A stretch of 22,837 bases of DNA from an uncultured Collinsella sp. (lineage in GTDB: Bacteria; Actinomycetota; Coriobacteriia; Coriobacteriales; Coriobacteriaceae): NCBI GenBank assembly GCA_902478945.1, contig CABSMX010000026.1, positions 1 through 22,837 of the forward strand. The letters run 5' to 3'. A program made the position numbers and the translations under genes. The notes below the pieces were generated by a model. The model was given only the letters and a program-made list of their open reading frames with translations, was not told the origin of the DNA and searched no databases. Positions 1 to 8,545 of this stretch are shown piece after piece; position 1 is the first letter of the stretch; every line of letters begins with the position of its first letter.

Positions 1-9
1 GACACGCAT

Positions 10-48
10 AAAAAGCCTCCCATTTCTCGTGTCCAAGAAATGGGAGGC
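10..48 (-). terminator. Rho-independent terminator, minus-strand reading
   Basis: A perfect 13-bp stem (15-27 pairs with 36-48) encloses an 8-nt loop. Read on the minus strand it is followed by five T (complement of A at 10-14), the classic intrinsic terminator layout. It lies downstream of the hydratase gene that ends at 205 and most likely ends that transcript, although a gene to the left of the window could also use it. Confidence 0.75.
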
Positions 49-128
49 AGTTCATAACAGGAGCGGCTTCAAGCAAGTCTATTTTTAGCGTCCCTCAAGA
101 CCCAACGAGAACGTCGCGGTAGCCCCGG

Positions 129-186
129 CCACACCTTTCCCTCGAGCGACCCTCGCGAAGCGCGTGAGCACGAGGGAAAGGTGTGG
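129..186 (-). repeat. 16-bp inverted repeat just after the hydratase gene
   Basis: Positions 129-144 and 171-186 are perfect reverse complements (16 bp). The 26-nt loop can itself form a small bulged stem (CTCGCG against CGCGTGAG). The hairpin begins 18 nt past the hydratase stop but has no T-run on either side, so it is not a canonical terminator. It may protect the mRNA 3' end or act together with the terminator at 10-48. Confidence 0.5.
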
Positions 187-204
187 CAGGGGCGTACAGC
201 AGAG

Positions 205-2505
205 TTACTCGGCAGCGGCCTTGAACTTGTTGTAGTTGATCAGGCAGCCGGCCTTGACGATGGCACGCTCCTCTGCCGTCATATCGGCAATATAGAGCTC
301 AATCTGCTCAACCGCACCATCGGCGCGCACCACGTAGGCGGCGATGTTCTTCAGGTCGCCATCGAGCGCGGCGCGGATACCCGGCACAAAGACGTAGTCG
401 CCCACCTCAAAGTTGGGCTCGGCCTCCATCTGGAAGGGCACCATACCCCAGTTCATCACGTTGGAGCGATAGCGCTTGGTGGCGTACTCGTGGACGATGT
501 TGGCCAGGCCGCCAATTACGCGCTGGCAGCTCGCGGCCTGCTCGCGGGCGGAACCGTCACCGGGCTTCTTGGCGTAGAGCATGGAGCCGTACTCGGTCGC
601 CTTGGCATCGGCCGCGACACCCGCGCCGGCCAGCGCCTCAAACACGCCGGCAAGCTCGGCATCGAGTGCCGCCAGGTCGCCTGCTGCCTCGCCGGCAACG
701 CGGCGCTTTTCCACCACGTCAACCTCCTTGGAGCGACCCACGTAGGCCGGATCGCGACGGCTGAGCGTAAACTCGGCCAGGCCCAGCGGGTTGGAGCGGA
801 AGGAACTCGTCTCGCCCGAAGGAATGAGCTCGTCAGTCGTGGTGACCGGGTCCATGATCTTGGAGCACACCTTGAGCAGGATATCGTCGCCGAGCGGCTC
901 CATCGCGGGCCACGGCTTGATGTTGGGACCCTCGACCAGCTCGTCGGCAGGCTCCGCCTTGCCAAAGCCCCAGTACACGCGCTTTTTGTACGGCGCGTCG
1001 TCAAAGGTGTACTCGCAGGCCTCGTCCCAAGTGTCCTCGGGCAGGTCGGTCGCCGGCGTCAGGATGCCGCCGTTGGCAGCCGTCGCCGCAATGGAGCGGG
1101 CGTCCATCAGGGCCACGGCGCTCAGCTGGCCATTACCCGGCTTGGAACCCTCGCGGTTGGGGAAGTTGCGCGTGGTGTGGCGGATCGAAAGGCCGTTGTT
1201 GGCGGGCGTGTCGCCGGCGCCGAAGCACGGGCCGCAGAACGCCGTGCGCACGATCGCACCGGCCTCCATAAGGTCGTAGATGTAGCCACGGCGCGTGAGC
1301 TCGAGCGCCACAGGCTGGCTTGTGGGATAGACCGACAGCGAAAACTCGCCGCAGCCGGTGTTGGCGCCCTTGAGCACGCGGGCAGCCTGGACCACGGAGT
1401 CGTAGTTGCCGCCCGAGCAGCCGGCGATAACGCCCTGCTGCACGTGCAGCTTGCCGTCGACGATCTTGTCGAGCAGGCTAAAGTGCGTCTTACCCTCGCC
1501 GATCTTGGCGGCCTCGAGCTCCACCTCATGCAGGATGTCCTCGAGGTTCTCGTTGAGCTCGTCGATCTCAAAGCCATTGGAAGGATGGAACGGCAGCGCG
1601 ATCATGGGCTTTATGCTCGACAGATCGACCTCGACGCAGCCGTCGTAGTAGGCAACATCGGCGGGCTTGAGCTCGCGGTAGTCGTCGCCGCGGCCATGCA
1701 TGGCCAGGAATGCGTGCGTGTCCTCGTCGGTAGCCCAGATGCTCGACAGGCAGGTGGTCTCGGTGGTCATGACATCGACGCCGTTGCGGTAGTCGGTCGT
1801 CATGTTCGCGATACCCGGGCCCACAAACTCCATGACCTTGTTCTTGACGTAGCCCTTGGCAAAGACGGCGCGGATGATGGCGAGCGCCACATCGTGCGGG
1901 CCGACGCCGGGGCGCGGGGCGCCCGTGAGATAGATGGCGACAACGCCGGGATAGGCAACATCGTAGGTGTCACGCAGCAGCTGCTTTGCCAGCTCGCCGC
2001 CGCCCTCGCCCACGGCCATGGTGCCCAGGGCGCCGTAGCGGGTGTGCGAGTCGGAGCCCAAGATCATCTTGCCGCAACCGGCGAAGTTCTCACGCATAAA
2101 GGAGTGGATGACGGCGATGTGCGGCGGGACGAAGATGCCGCCGTACTTCTTGGCCGCGGAAAGGCCAAAGACGTGGTCGTCCTCGTTGATGGTGCCGCCC
2201 ACGGCGCACAGCGAGTTATGGCAGTTGGTGAGCACGTAGGGCAGCGGGAACTGCTCCATGCCCGAGGCGCGCGCCGTCTGGATGATACCGACAAAGGTGA
2301 TGTCGTGGCTCGCCATGGCATCGAAGCGAATCTTGAGCGCCTCGGGGTCGCCGGACGTATTGTGTGCCTGGAGGATCGAATACGCGATGGTGCCGCGCTT
2401 GGCATCCTCGGGCGTCTGCGTAATGCCGCGCTCGGCAGCCTCGGCCGCAGGCACAACCTCGCTGCCGCCGCGCAGGTAGATGCCGTCCTCGTACAGCTTA
2501 ACCAT
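205..2505 (-). CDS. Aconitase-superfamily hydratase (substrate uncertain)
   Basis: This encodes a 766-aa [4Fe-4S] dehydratase of the aconitase/isopropylmalate-isomerase superfamily. It has the active-site GSDSHT motif (150-155), one cluster cysteine in AGCSGG (C363), the CGPC pair (C424, C427), a TRNFPNREGS motif matching the family's NRNF-G-R signature (445-454), and a C-terminal swivel-like domain from about 555 containing SGETSSFRSNPL and RYRSNVMNWGMVPF. The start at 2505 is chosen because a GGGAGA ribosome-binding site sits just before it and homology-like sequence begins there; the frame stays open upstream to 2685 without a good signal. The length is less than that of classical aconitase A (about 890 aa) and near that of the uncharacterised YbhJ-type hydratases, so citrate/aconitate is possible but unproven as substrate. 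It is a single-gene unit, separated from hspR by a long palindrome and followed by hairpins. Confidence 0.85.
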   Translation of the reverse strand: MVKLYEDGIYLRGGSEVVPAAEAAERGITQTPEDAKRGTIAYSILQAHNTSGDPEALKIRFDAMASHDITFVGIIQTARASGMEQFPLPYVLTNCHNSLCAVGGTINEDDHVFGLSAAKKYGGIFVPPHIAVIHSFMRENFAGCGKMILGSDSHTRYGALGTMAVGEGGGELAKQLLRDTYDVAYPGVVAIYLTGAPRPGVGPHDVALAIIRAVFAKGYVKNKVMEFVGPGIANMTTDYRNGVDVMTTETTCLSSIWATDEDTHAFLAMHGRGDDYRELKPADVAYYDGCVEVDLSSIKPMIALPFHPSNGFEIDELNENLEDILHEVELEAAKIGEGKTHFSLLDKIVDGKLHVQQGVIAGCSGGNYDSVVQAARVLKGANTGCGEFSLSVYPTSQPVALELTRRGYIYDLMEAGAIVRTAFCGPCFGAGDTPANNGLSIRHTTRNFPNREGSKPGNGQLSAVALMDARSIAATAANGGILTPATDLPEDTWDEACEYTFDDAPYKKRVYWGFGKAEPADELVEGPNIKPWPAMEPLGDDILLKVCSKIMDPVTTTDELIPSGETSSFRSNPLGLAEFTLSRRDPAYVGRSKEVDVVEKRRVAGEAAGDLAALDAELAGVFEALAGAGVAADAKATEYGSMLYAKKPGDGSAREQAASCQRVIGGLANIVHEYATKRYRSNVMNWGMVPFQMEAEPNFEVGDYVFVPGIRAALDGDLKNIAAYVVRADGAVEQIELYIADMTAEERAIVKAGCLINYNKFKAAAE

Positions 2506-2520
2506 ACTGTCTCCCACTCT

Positions 2521-2537
2521 GCCCGAAAGGCTCGGGC
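2521..2537 (-). promoter_or_regulatory. Small 5'-UTR hairpin before the hydratase
   Basis: A 6-bp stem (GCCCGA with TCGGGC, 5-nt loop) lies 15 nt upstream of the hydratase start codon, just before its ribosome-binding site. It could tune translation. It is short, and the assignment is an inference only. Confidence 0.25.
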
Positions 2538-2652
2538 GCATAGCATACATTCGTTCAATATCGTGCCATAGAACGGTTGCGAGTGGGTTACGAATCTGCA
2601 CGTTCACTTTATCTCGGTAAAGTACAGGACGAGCCCGGTGTGGGCCGGCAAA

Positions 2653-2739
2653 ATGATCCCTTGGGGACGGAGGAAAACGGATCACTGGGTCAGGTCGACC
2701 CCCTCAGTGATCCGTTTTCCTCCGTCCCCAAGGGATCAT
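2653..2739. repeat. REP-like perfect palindrome, 35-bp arms
   Basis: Positions 2653-2687 and 2705-2739 are perfect reverse complements with a 17-nt loop. The arms contain a GGGGACGG core typical of intergenic REP/REPIN-like hairpins that in many bacteria are mobilised by IS200-type RAYT transposases; that link is family knowledge, and no transposase is in the window. The element sits between hspR (stop at 2779) and the hydratase, so it may also act as a 3' stabiliser or roadblock for the chaperone mRNA. A second hairpin of related style is at 14157-14227. Confidence 0.75.
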
Positions 2740-2778
2740 GAAGTTGAATGCCAGATTGCCCGAATGCATCCCGCGTAA

Positions 2779-3195
2779 CTACAAATCGGTTCCCGCACCC
2801 AGCAGCTTGCGCATGACCTGTTCGGGGTTGACCGAGCCATCGCGCGGAGCCAGGGCGGTGATCTTCTTCTGCATCTTGTACTCGTGCAGCTCGTCCTCGA
2901 GCTGGCGCACGCGGGCACGGAGTTTTTCGTTCTCGCGCTCGCGCTCCTCGGCACGCTCCTTCATGTCGAGGATGCGCACCACGCCGGCAAGGTTGATGCC
3001 CTCGTCGGTCAGTTGGTTGATGAGCTCCAGGCGCTCGATATCGGCGCGCGAATACAGACGCGTGTTGCCGCCCGAGCGCTGGGGGTTCACCAGGCCCTTG
3101 GACTCGTAGACGCGCAGAGTCTGCGGATGCATGCCGGTCAGCTCGGCCGCCACGCTGATCATGTACAGCGGTTTGTTCCTATTGTCCTCGGCCAT
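2779..3195 (-). CDS. hspR: HspR, MerR-family heat-shock repressor
   Basis: This 138-aa protein belongs to the MerR superfamily. Its N-terminal winged-helix segment contains SVAAELTGMHPQTLRVYESK (about 14-33), followed by GLVNP and the wing region SGGNTRLYSRADIERLELI. A coiled-coil-like helix runs from about 78 to 108. HspR in actinobacteria represses the dnaK operon by binding HAIR sites, with DnaK as co-repressor. Position supports the call: it is the last gene of the dnaK-grpE-dnaJ cluster, 72 bp after dnaJ, the order known from Streptomyces. The ATG at 3195 is preceded by a purine-rich AAAGGGG and AGG. Confidence 0.93.
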   Translation of the reverse strand: MAEDNRNKPLYMISVAAELTGMHPQTLRVYESKGLVNPQRSGGNTRLYSRADIERLELINQLTDEGINLAGVVRILDMKERAEERERENEKLRARVRQLEDELHEYKMQKKITALAPRDGSVNPEQVMRKLLGAGTDL

Positions 3196-3267
3196 GCTAC
3201 CTGACCCCTTTCCGTCTCGTTATCGTCCATCATAAGCCCGCGGGCGCGGGCGTGCGCCACGACCGCC

Positions 3268-4227
3268 CTAGTACGTCGCCTTGTAACGGTTGACTTTCTC
3301 GCGGTAGTCGCGCGTGTCGGCCTCGCGCAGCTTGGCCATGGCATCGCGCTCGTCGTCGGACAGGTTCGTGGGGACCTGCACCTTGATCTCGACAAGCAGC
3401 GCGCCTGTGCGGCCACGGTGCTTAACATCGGGCGCGCCCATCTCCTTAAAGCGGAACTTTTTGCCCGTCTGGGTGCCCGCCGGTACCTTCAGACGAACCG
3501 TCGCCCCGCCGGGCGTGGGCACGTCCACCGTGCAGCCGAGCGCCGCCTCGTAGACCGAGACCGGTACCTCCATGGTCACGTCGGCACCTTTGCGCTTAAA
3601 CAGCGGGTGCTCCTCCACGTGCGTGGTCACGACCAGGTCGCCGCGCTCGCCGCCGGCAACGCCGTACTCGCCGCGACGCTTGTAGCGCAGCTTGCCGCCG
3701 TCGACCGCGCCCGCAGGCACCGAGACCGTAATGGTCTGCTGCTCGCCTGTCGAGGGAATGCGGTAGGTAACCTTGTGCGTCACGCCGCGGAACGCGTCCT
3801 CAGCCGTCACATCGACGGTCAGCGACAGGTCGCCGCCCTTGCGAGCACGGCTGCGGCCCGCTCCGGCATTACCCGCGGCCCCGGCAAAGCCCGAGCCCCA
3901 ATCGCTGCCCCAGGCGCCGTTGCCGCTAAAGATGCTGTCGAAGATATCGCCCCAGCCGCTCGCGCCGGCACCGGCGCCGTAGCCACCGCTATACGCGCCG
4001 CCCGCGCCCGGCATGCCGCCGAACATGAGCATCTGGTCGTACTCTTTGCGCTTCTTCTCGTCCGAAAGCGTCTCGTAGGCCTCGCTAATCTCCTTGAACT
4101 TGGCCTCGTCGCCGCCGGCATCGGGGTGATATTTTTGCGCGAGCTTGCGAAACGCGCTCTTGATCTCTTTGTCGGAGGCGCTCTTGGATACGCCCAGGAT
4201 GTCATAGAAGGTTTTGCCTGCAGCCAT
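3268..4227 (-). CDS. dnaJ: DnaJ-type co-chaperone lacking the zinc finger
   Basis: This 319-aa Hsp40 has an N-terminal J domain (about 6-68, with the catalytic HPD at 34-36), then a Gly/Ala-rich linker with GGMPGAGG, SGWGD and FDSIFSGN (about 70-135), then the two beta-sandwich substrate-binding domains (from KGGDLSLTVDVTAEDAFRG to the C-terminus). None of the four CxxCxGxG repeats of type I DnaJ is present, so it is a type II (CbpA-like) protein. It stimulates DnaK ATPase and delivers substrates. The start at 4227 follows a strong GGAGAGGAG site; the frame is open to 4260 but without a better signal. It lies between grpE and hspR, behind a hairpin that may lower its expression relative to dnaK-grpE. 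Confidence 0.92.
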   Translation of the reverse strand: MAAGKTFYDILGVSKSASDKEIKSAFRKLAQKYHPDAGGDEAKFKEISEAYETLSDEKKRKEYDQMLMFGGMPGAGGAYSGGYGAGAGASGWGDIFDSIFSGNGAWGSDWGSGFAGAAGNAGAGRSRARKGGDLSLTVDVTAEDAFRGVTHKVTYRIPSTGEQQTITVSVPAGAVDGGKLRYKRRGEYGVAGGERGDLVVTTHVEEHPLFKRKGADVTMEVPVSVYEAALGCTVDVPTPGGATVRLKVPAGTQTGKKFRFKEMGAPDVKHRGRTGALLVEIKVQVPTNLSDDERDAMAKLREADTRDYREKVNRYKATY

Positions 4228-4300
4228 CGTAGCTCCTCTCCTGTTACGTCCGCCGTCCATGCAGACGACGGCTCATGCTTTCATATGGCACTAGGCCAGA

Positions 4301-4330
4301 AAGGGCCCCGGGTGTTGCCCCGGGGCCCTT
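4301..4330 (-). terminator. Intercistronic hairpin after grpE
   Basis: A perfect 12-bp GC-rich stem (4301-4312 with 4319-4330, 6-nt loop) begins 5 nt beyond the grpE stop. On the minus strand it ends in a short CCCTTTCT tract, so it looks like a partial or leaky terminator inside the chaperone operon. It could set a higher dnaK-grpE to dnaJ-hspR ratio or stabilise the dnaK-grpE mRNA. dnaJ has its own ribosome-binding site about 75 nt further on. Confidence 0.6.
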
Positions 4331-4335
4331 CTCAA

Positions 4336-5178
4336 TTACTCCTCGGTGCTCTCGGCCGTATCGGCCGCGGCATCCTCGGGCGCCGCTTCGGGCTCCGGTG
4401 CGGGGCGCTTCTCGCCACCGTAGGTCACCGTCACCATCGCGGAGCGCAGGATGCGATCCGCCATGCGGTAGCCCTTCTGGTACACGTCGTTGACGGTCTC
4501 GTCGTACTGCGATGCGTCCTCGACGCGACCCACAGCCTGATGCTCAAGCGGATCAAACGCCTCGCCCTTGGGGTCGATGGGCTCAACGCCCTCGTGCGCA
4601 AACACATCGAGCAGCTTGGCATGTACCGCGTCAACGCCATCGACGAACTGCTTAAAGTCGTCGGAAAGCTCTTGGCTGCGGGCATGGTCGATCGCGCGCT
4701 CGATATCGTCAATCACCGGCAACAGCGCGGTGACAAGCTTCTCGGTCGCGCGCTCGCGCTCGGCAAGGCGCTCGTTGGCGGTGCGGCGACGGAAGTTCTC
4801 CCAGTCGGCCTGCAGGCGGGCGGTGCGCTCGGTAGCGTCCTTCGCCTTGTCCTCGGCGGCCTTCTGAGCCTCTGCCGCAGCGTCGAGCTCATTGCGCACG
4901 TCGGCAAGCTCCTTTTGGGCCTGCTCGAACTTGAGCTTAAAGTCGTTGTCGGCGGCTTCCTCACCGGCGCGGATAGCAGCTTCCACCATCTCGTCCTCGG
5001 TCATCGTCGCCTCCTTGTTGGAATCCTCTACCTGGTTCTCGGCAGCCTCGGCGGCCTCGGCCTCGTTGGCCTCGGTATCGTCGACGGCCTCTACGGGAAT
5101 CTTCACGTCCTTCTCCTCAGAGTCAACGGGGGCGGCGCCAGCGGCAGCCGCCTCCGTGCGAGCTTTACGGGCGGACAT
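4336..5178 (-). CDS. grpE: GrpE nucleotide exchange factor
   Basis: GrpE releases ADP from DnaK. The protein is 280 aa from the outer start. The central coiled coil (about 78-140, with ARLQADWENFRRR) and the C-terminal beta domain with the family signature (from FDPLEHQAVG through GYRMADRILRSAMVTV) are clear. About 60 residues of acidic, Ala-rich N-terminal sequence and an acidic tail (AAPEDAAADTAESTEE) make it longer than the usual 180-220 aa. The ATG at 5178 is 2 nt after the dnaK stop with only a modest GAGGA 11 nt upstream. An internal ATG at 5004 (Met59, MTEDEM) has a much stronger AAGGAGG at 5-nt spacing and would give a normal 222-aa GrpE. Both products may be made. Confidence 0.93.
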   Translation of the reverse strand: MSARKARTEAAAAGAAPVDSEEKDVKIPVEAVDDTEANEAEAAEAAENQVEDSNKEATMTEDEMVEAAIRAGEEAADNDFKLKFEQAQKELADVRNELDAAAEAQKAAEDKAKDATERTARLQADWENFRRRTANERLAERERATEKLVTALLPVIDDIERAIDHARSQELSDDFKQFVDGVDAVHAKLLDVFAHEGVEPIDPKGEAFDPLEHQAVGRVEDASQYDETVNDVYQKGYRMADRILRSAMVTVTYGGEKRPAPEPEAAPEDAAADTAESTEE

Positions 5179-5180
5179 GA

Positions 5181-7073
<1,893 letters not shown>

Positions 7074-7189
7074 TAGAAATTCCCTCTCTCTTGTGCGTTC
7101 GCGCCGCCTCGACGGTCTGTCACGCGGCGCTTCGGCTTGTCTTTCAGGATGTAGTGTATCCCCTTATGGGCCGGAATATACAAAATCTA

Positions 7190-7237
7190 AGTCAATTCAT
7201 ATAAGATTTCTTATTGCCGAGAGTTTAGGTTCTCAAA
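7190..7237 (-). promoter_or_regulatory. Candidate dnaK operon control region
   Basis: The AT-rich block upstream of dnaK contains TTGACT at 7190-7195 (a -35-like hexamer) and, further upstream, an imperfect inverted element at 7218-7237 reading TTTGAGA-N6-ACTCTCG on the minus strand. The known actinobacterial HAIR site is CTTGAGT-N7-ACTCAAG, so five of seven bases match in each half but the spacing is one short. No CIRCE element is present. HspR control is inferred mainly from the presence of hspR in the operon. Confidence 0.3.
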
Positions 7238-7336
7238 TGCGCAGGTAGATGCGCTGATGGAGTTCTCGGCAAGTCTATCGAGATCTATGTAGAGATGGCT
7301 GAGATTTGCGTCCGGGGGTGCCTGGGGCTGCCTTAT

Positions 7337-7434
7337 GGAAACCTCGTCCCGTTTTGGACGTGGATTACGGGTCGCAGTTTCCGCCAGCGGGCCCAACCGG
7401 AAGCTGCGACCCAGTTTTCGGCTAAATAACGGGA
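7337..7434. repeat. Overlapping, mutually exclusive hairpins
   Basis: Hairpin A pairs 7337-7342 with 7377-7382 and 7348-7352 with 7367-7371. Hairpin B pairs 7369-7383 with 7398-7412 (14 of 15 positions, 14-nt loop). They share 7369-7371 and 7377-7382, so only one can form. An outer pair (TCCCGTT 7347-7353 with AACGGGA 7428-7434) could close over B. The compact structure in otherwise unremarkable intergenic DNA suggests either a dispersed structured repeat or an RNA switch; I cannot tell which. Confidence 0.4.
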
Positions 7435-7579
7435 TGCCCTTTCCGCAGGCGCGCTCAATAGCTCAATAATTCAAGTCACCTTTAGCTAACATTTGCGCAG
7501 CTCAACGGCCCCACCTGCGTGTTTTTTAGTAAACCTTGGCATACTCGGCGAACGGTATGAAGATGCCGGCCAGAGGGTA

Positions 7580-7607
7580 TTGCAAACGGTCGCTCCCGTG
7601 GTATGTT
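7580..7607 (+). promoter_or_regulatory. Candidate ferredoxin promoter
   Basis: TTGCAA (7580-7585) and TATGTT (7602-7607) are spaced 16 bp, with a TGG extended -10 element directly before the second hexamer. Each hexamer matches the sigma-70 consensus at 4 of 6 positions. Transcription would start near 7613, giving a leader of about 55 nt before the ferredoxin ATG. Confidence 0.35.
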
Positions 7608-7668
7608 TTTGCCCGAATCAAACCGGCGCGCATCGTCTGTAGCGTCGGTCAACAGAGAGGAAACTACC

Positions 7669-7854
7669 ATGGCTCATCCCGTAATTGATGCCGACGAGTG
7701 CATCGCTTGTGGCGTTTGCGTCGACTCCTGCCCCGCTGGCGTTCTGGAGCTCCAGGACGTCGCTACCGTCGCTGACGAGGACTCCTGCGTCGCCTGTGGC
7801 GCTTGCCAGGACGCTTGCCCCGCTGGCGCGATCACCGAGATCGTCGAGGAGTAA
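7669..7854 (+). CDS. 2x[4Fe-4S] ferredoxin
   Basis: A 61-aa, acidic, clostridial-type ferredoxin. Two CxxCxxCxxxCP motifs (C11/C14/C17/C21 and C40/C43/C46/C50) bind two [4Fe-4S] clusters, each motif supplying three cysteines to one cluster and its last to the other. It is a low-potential cytoplasmic electron carrier, likely for partners such as pyruvate:ferredoxin oxidoreductase or hydrogenase in an anaerobe (family knowledge). The ATG at 7669 follows an AGAGAGGAAA ribosome-binding site. The gene is monocistronic, with a candidate promoter at 7580 and a strong terminator at 7895-7934. The two halves are near-duplicates, as is usual for this family. Confidence 0.97.
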   Translation: MAHPVIDADECIACGVCVDSCPAGVLELQDVATVADEDSCVACGACQDACPAGAITEIVEE

Positions 7855-7893
7855 CAACTCCCCCACCTGCACACTCAAAAGTACACCGTGCAC

Positions 7894-7934
7894 AAAAAAG
7901 GAGGCCTCCGCATCGCCGCGGAGGCCTCCTTTTT
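7894..7934. terminator. Bidirectional intrinsic terminator
   Basis: A perfect 17-bp stem (7895-7911 with 7918-7934, 6-nt loop) includes A5/T5 ends, with GGAGGCCTCCGC as its core. It gives a T-tract on both strands and lies between convergent genes, so it can end both the ferredoxin transcript (plus) and the nadABC-niaR transcript (minus). Confidence 0.9.
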
Positions 7935-7999
7935 GTTTGTGCGGATAACTAAATTTGGCACCGCTGCAGATTGCCGCTTAGGGGCGTTTGCAGCGTCGG

Positions 8000-8545
8000 C
8001 TAAGAGAGATCGTCCTCGTAAGGCATCAGGTCTGCCAAGTAGCCTTTCTCCTTGAGCATAGCCTCGATCTCGTCGAGGGTTTGCTCGTCCTCTGCCGCAA
8101 TGCGATGGAAGTGATAGCCGCTCGTCACCGTTAGGAGCGGAAAGCTCTTGCCGCTCTCGATATCGTGCAGGTAGCGCTCAACATCTCGACGATTGCGAAT
8201 GTCCAGGTCGGCCGTGATCTTACCGTACACGCGGTGATTGACGATCACGTTGAGCACGGCGCCGCCGGCGTCGACGATACTCGTGAGCTCATCGCCTGCC
8301 TGCTCCACGCTGTGGCGAACCTTGACCAAGCGCGTGGGCACGGCGGGGCTGCTGGGGGCCTCCTGCAGCACATAACCACGGTTGGTTGCCACGACATCGT
8401 GCCCATCGGCACGCAGCAGGGCAATATCCTGAACCACGATCTGACGGCTCACGCCAACCTCGCGGGCAAGTGCGCTGCCCGAAACGGGCTCCTTGGCCAC
8501 CTCGAGCACGTCCATGATGGCACGGCGACGCTCGCGGGCGTTCAT
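8000..8545 (-). CDS. niaR: NiaR, nicotinate-responsive repressor of NAD genes
   Basis: This 181-aa protein has an N-terminal winged helix (about 5-60; SGSALAREVGVSRQIVVQDI is the helix-turn-helix) and a C-terminal 3H domain. The metal-binding residues fit the family: H78, E86, H145 and H147 (YHFHR), plus H104 in VNHRVYG. NiaR (formerly YrxA) represses de novo NAD synthesis and niacin uptake genes when nicotinic acid is present. Here it is the last gene of nadA-nadB-nadC-niaR; its ATG overlaps the nadC stop by one base (TAATG), so the repressor is probably made in step with its targets and is autoregulated. A palindrome at the nadA promoter is its likely operator. Confidence 0.93.
   Translation of the reverse strand: MNARERRRAIMDVLEVAKEPVSGSALAREVGVSRQIVVQDIALLRADGHDVVATNRGYVLQEAPSSPAVPTRLVKVRHSVEQAGDELTSIVDAGGAVLNVIVNHRVYGKITADLDIRNRRDVERYLHDIESGKSFPLLTVTSGYHFHRIAAEDEQTLDEIEAMLKEKGYLADLMPYEDDLS

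Larger units (their letters stand above)
7077..7668. other. dnaK/ferredoxin divergent intergenic region (592 bp)
   Basis: No convincing gene lies here. The dnaK-proximal part (7180-7240) is markedly AT-rich. On the minus strand it carries TTGACT (7190-7195) and a TTGAG...ACTC element (7218-7237) that only partly resembles the HAIR operator of HspR. A 9-bp inverted repeat (7214-7222 with 7264-7272) spans the next 59 bp. The middle holds overlapping hairpins described separately (7337-7434), and the ferredoxin-proximal part holds a candidate promoter. A 61-codon minus-strand frame at 7211-7396 has no coding hallmarks. Confidence 0.5.

Noticed and set aside
181..2571. Long plus-strand ORF of 796 codons
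   Set aside because: It is antisense to the hydratase. The minus frame has clear family motifs and a ribosome-binding site, and the plus frame has no recognisable domain. Long antisense frames are expected in GC-rich coding DNA.
7074..7240. CIRCE element upstream of dnaK
   Set aside because: Neither TTAGCACTC nor its complement occurs. The presence of hspR makes HrcA control unlikely.
7211..7396. 61-codon minus-strand ORF in the dnaK-ferredoxin gap
   Set aside because: It has no ribosome-binding site or recognisable motif, it overlaps the hairpin region and the AT-rich dnaK control region, and its composition is not coding-like.
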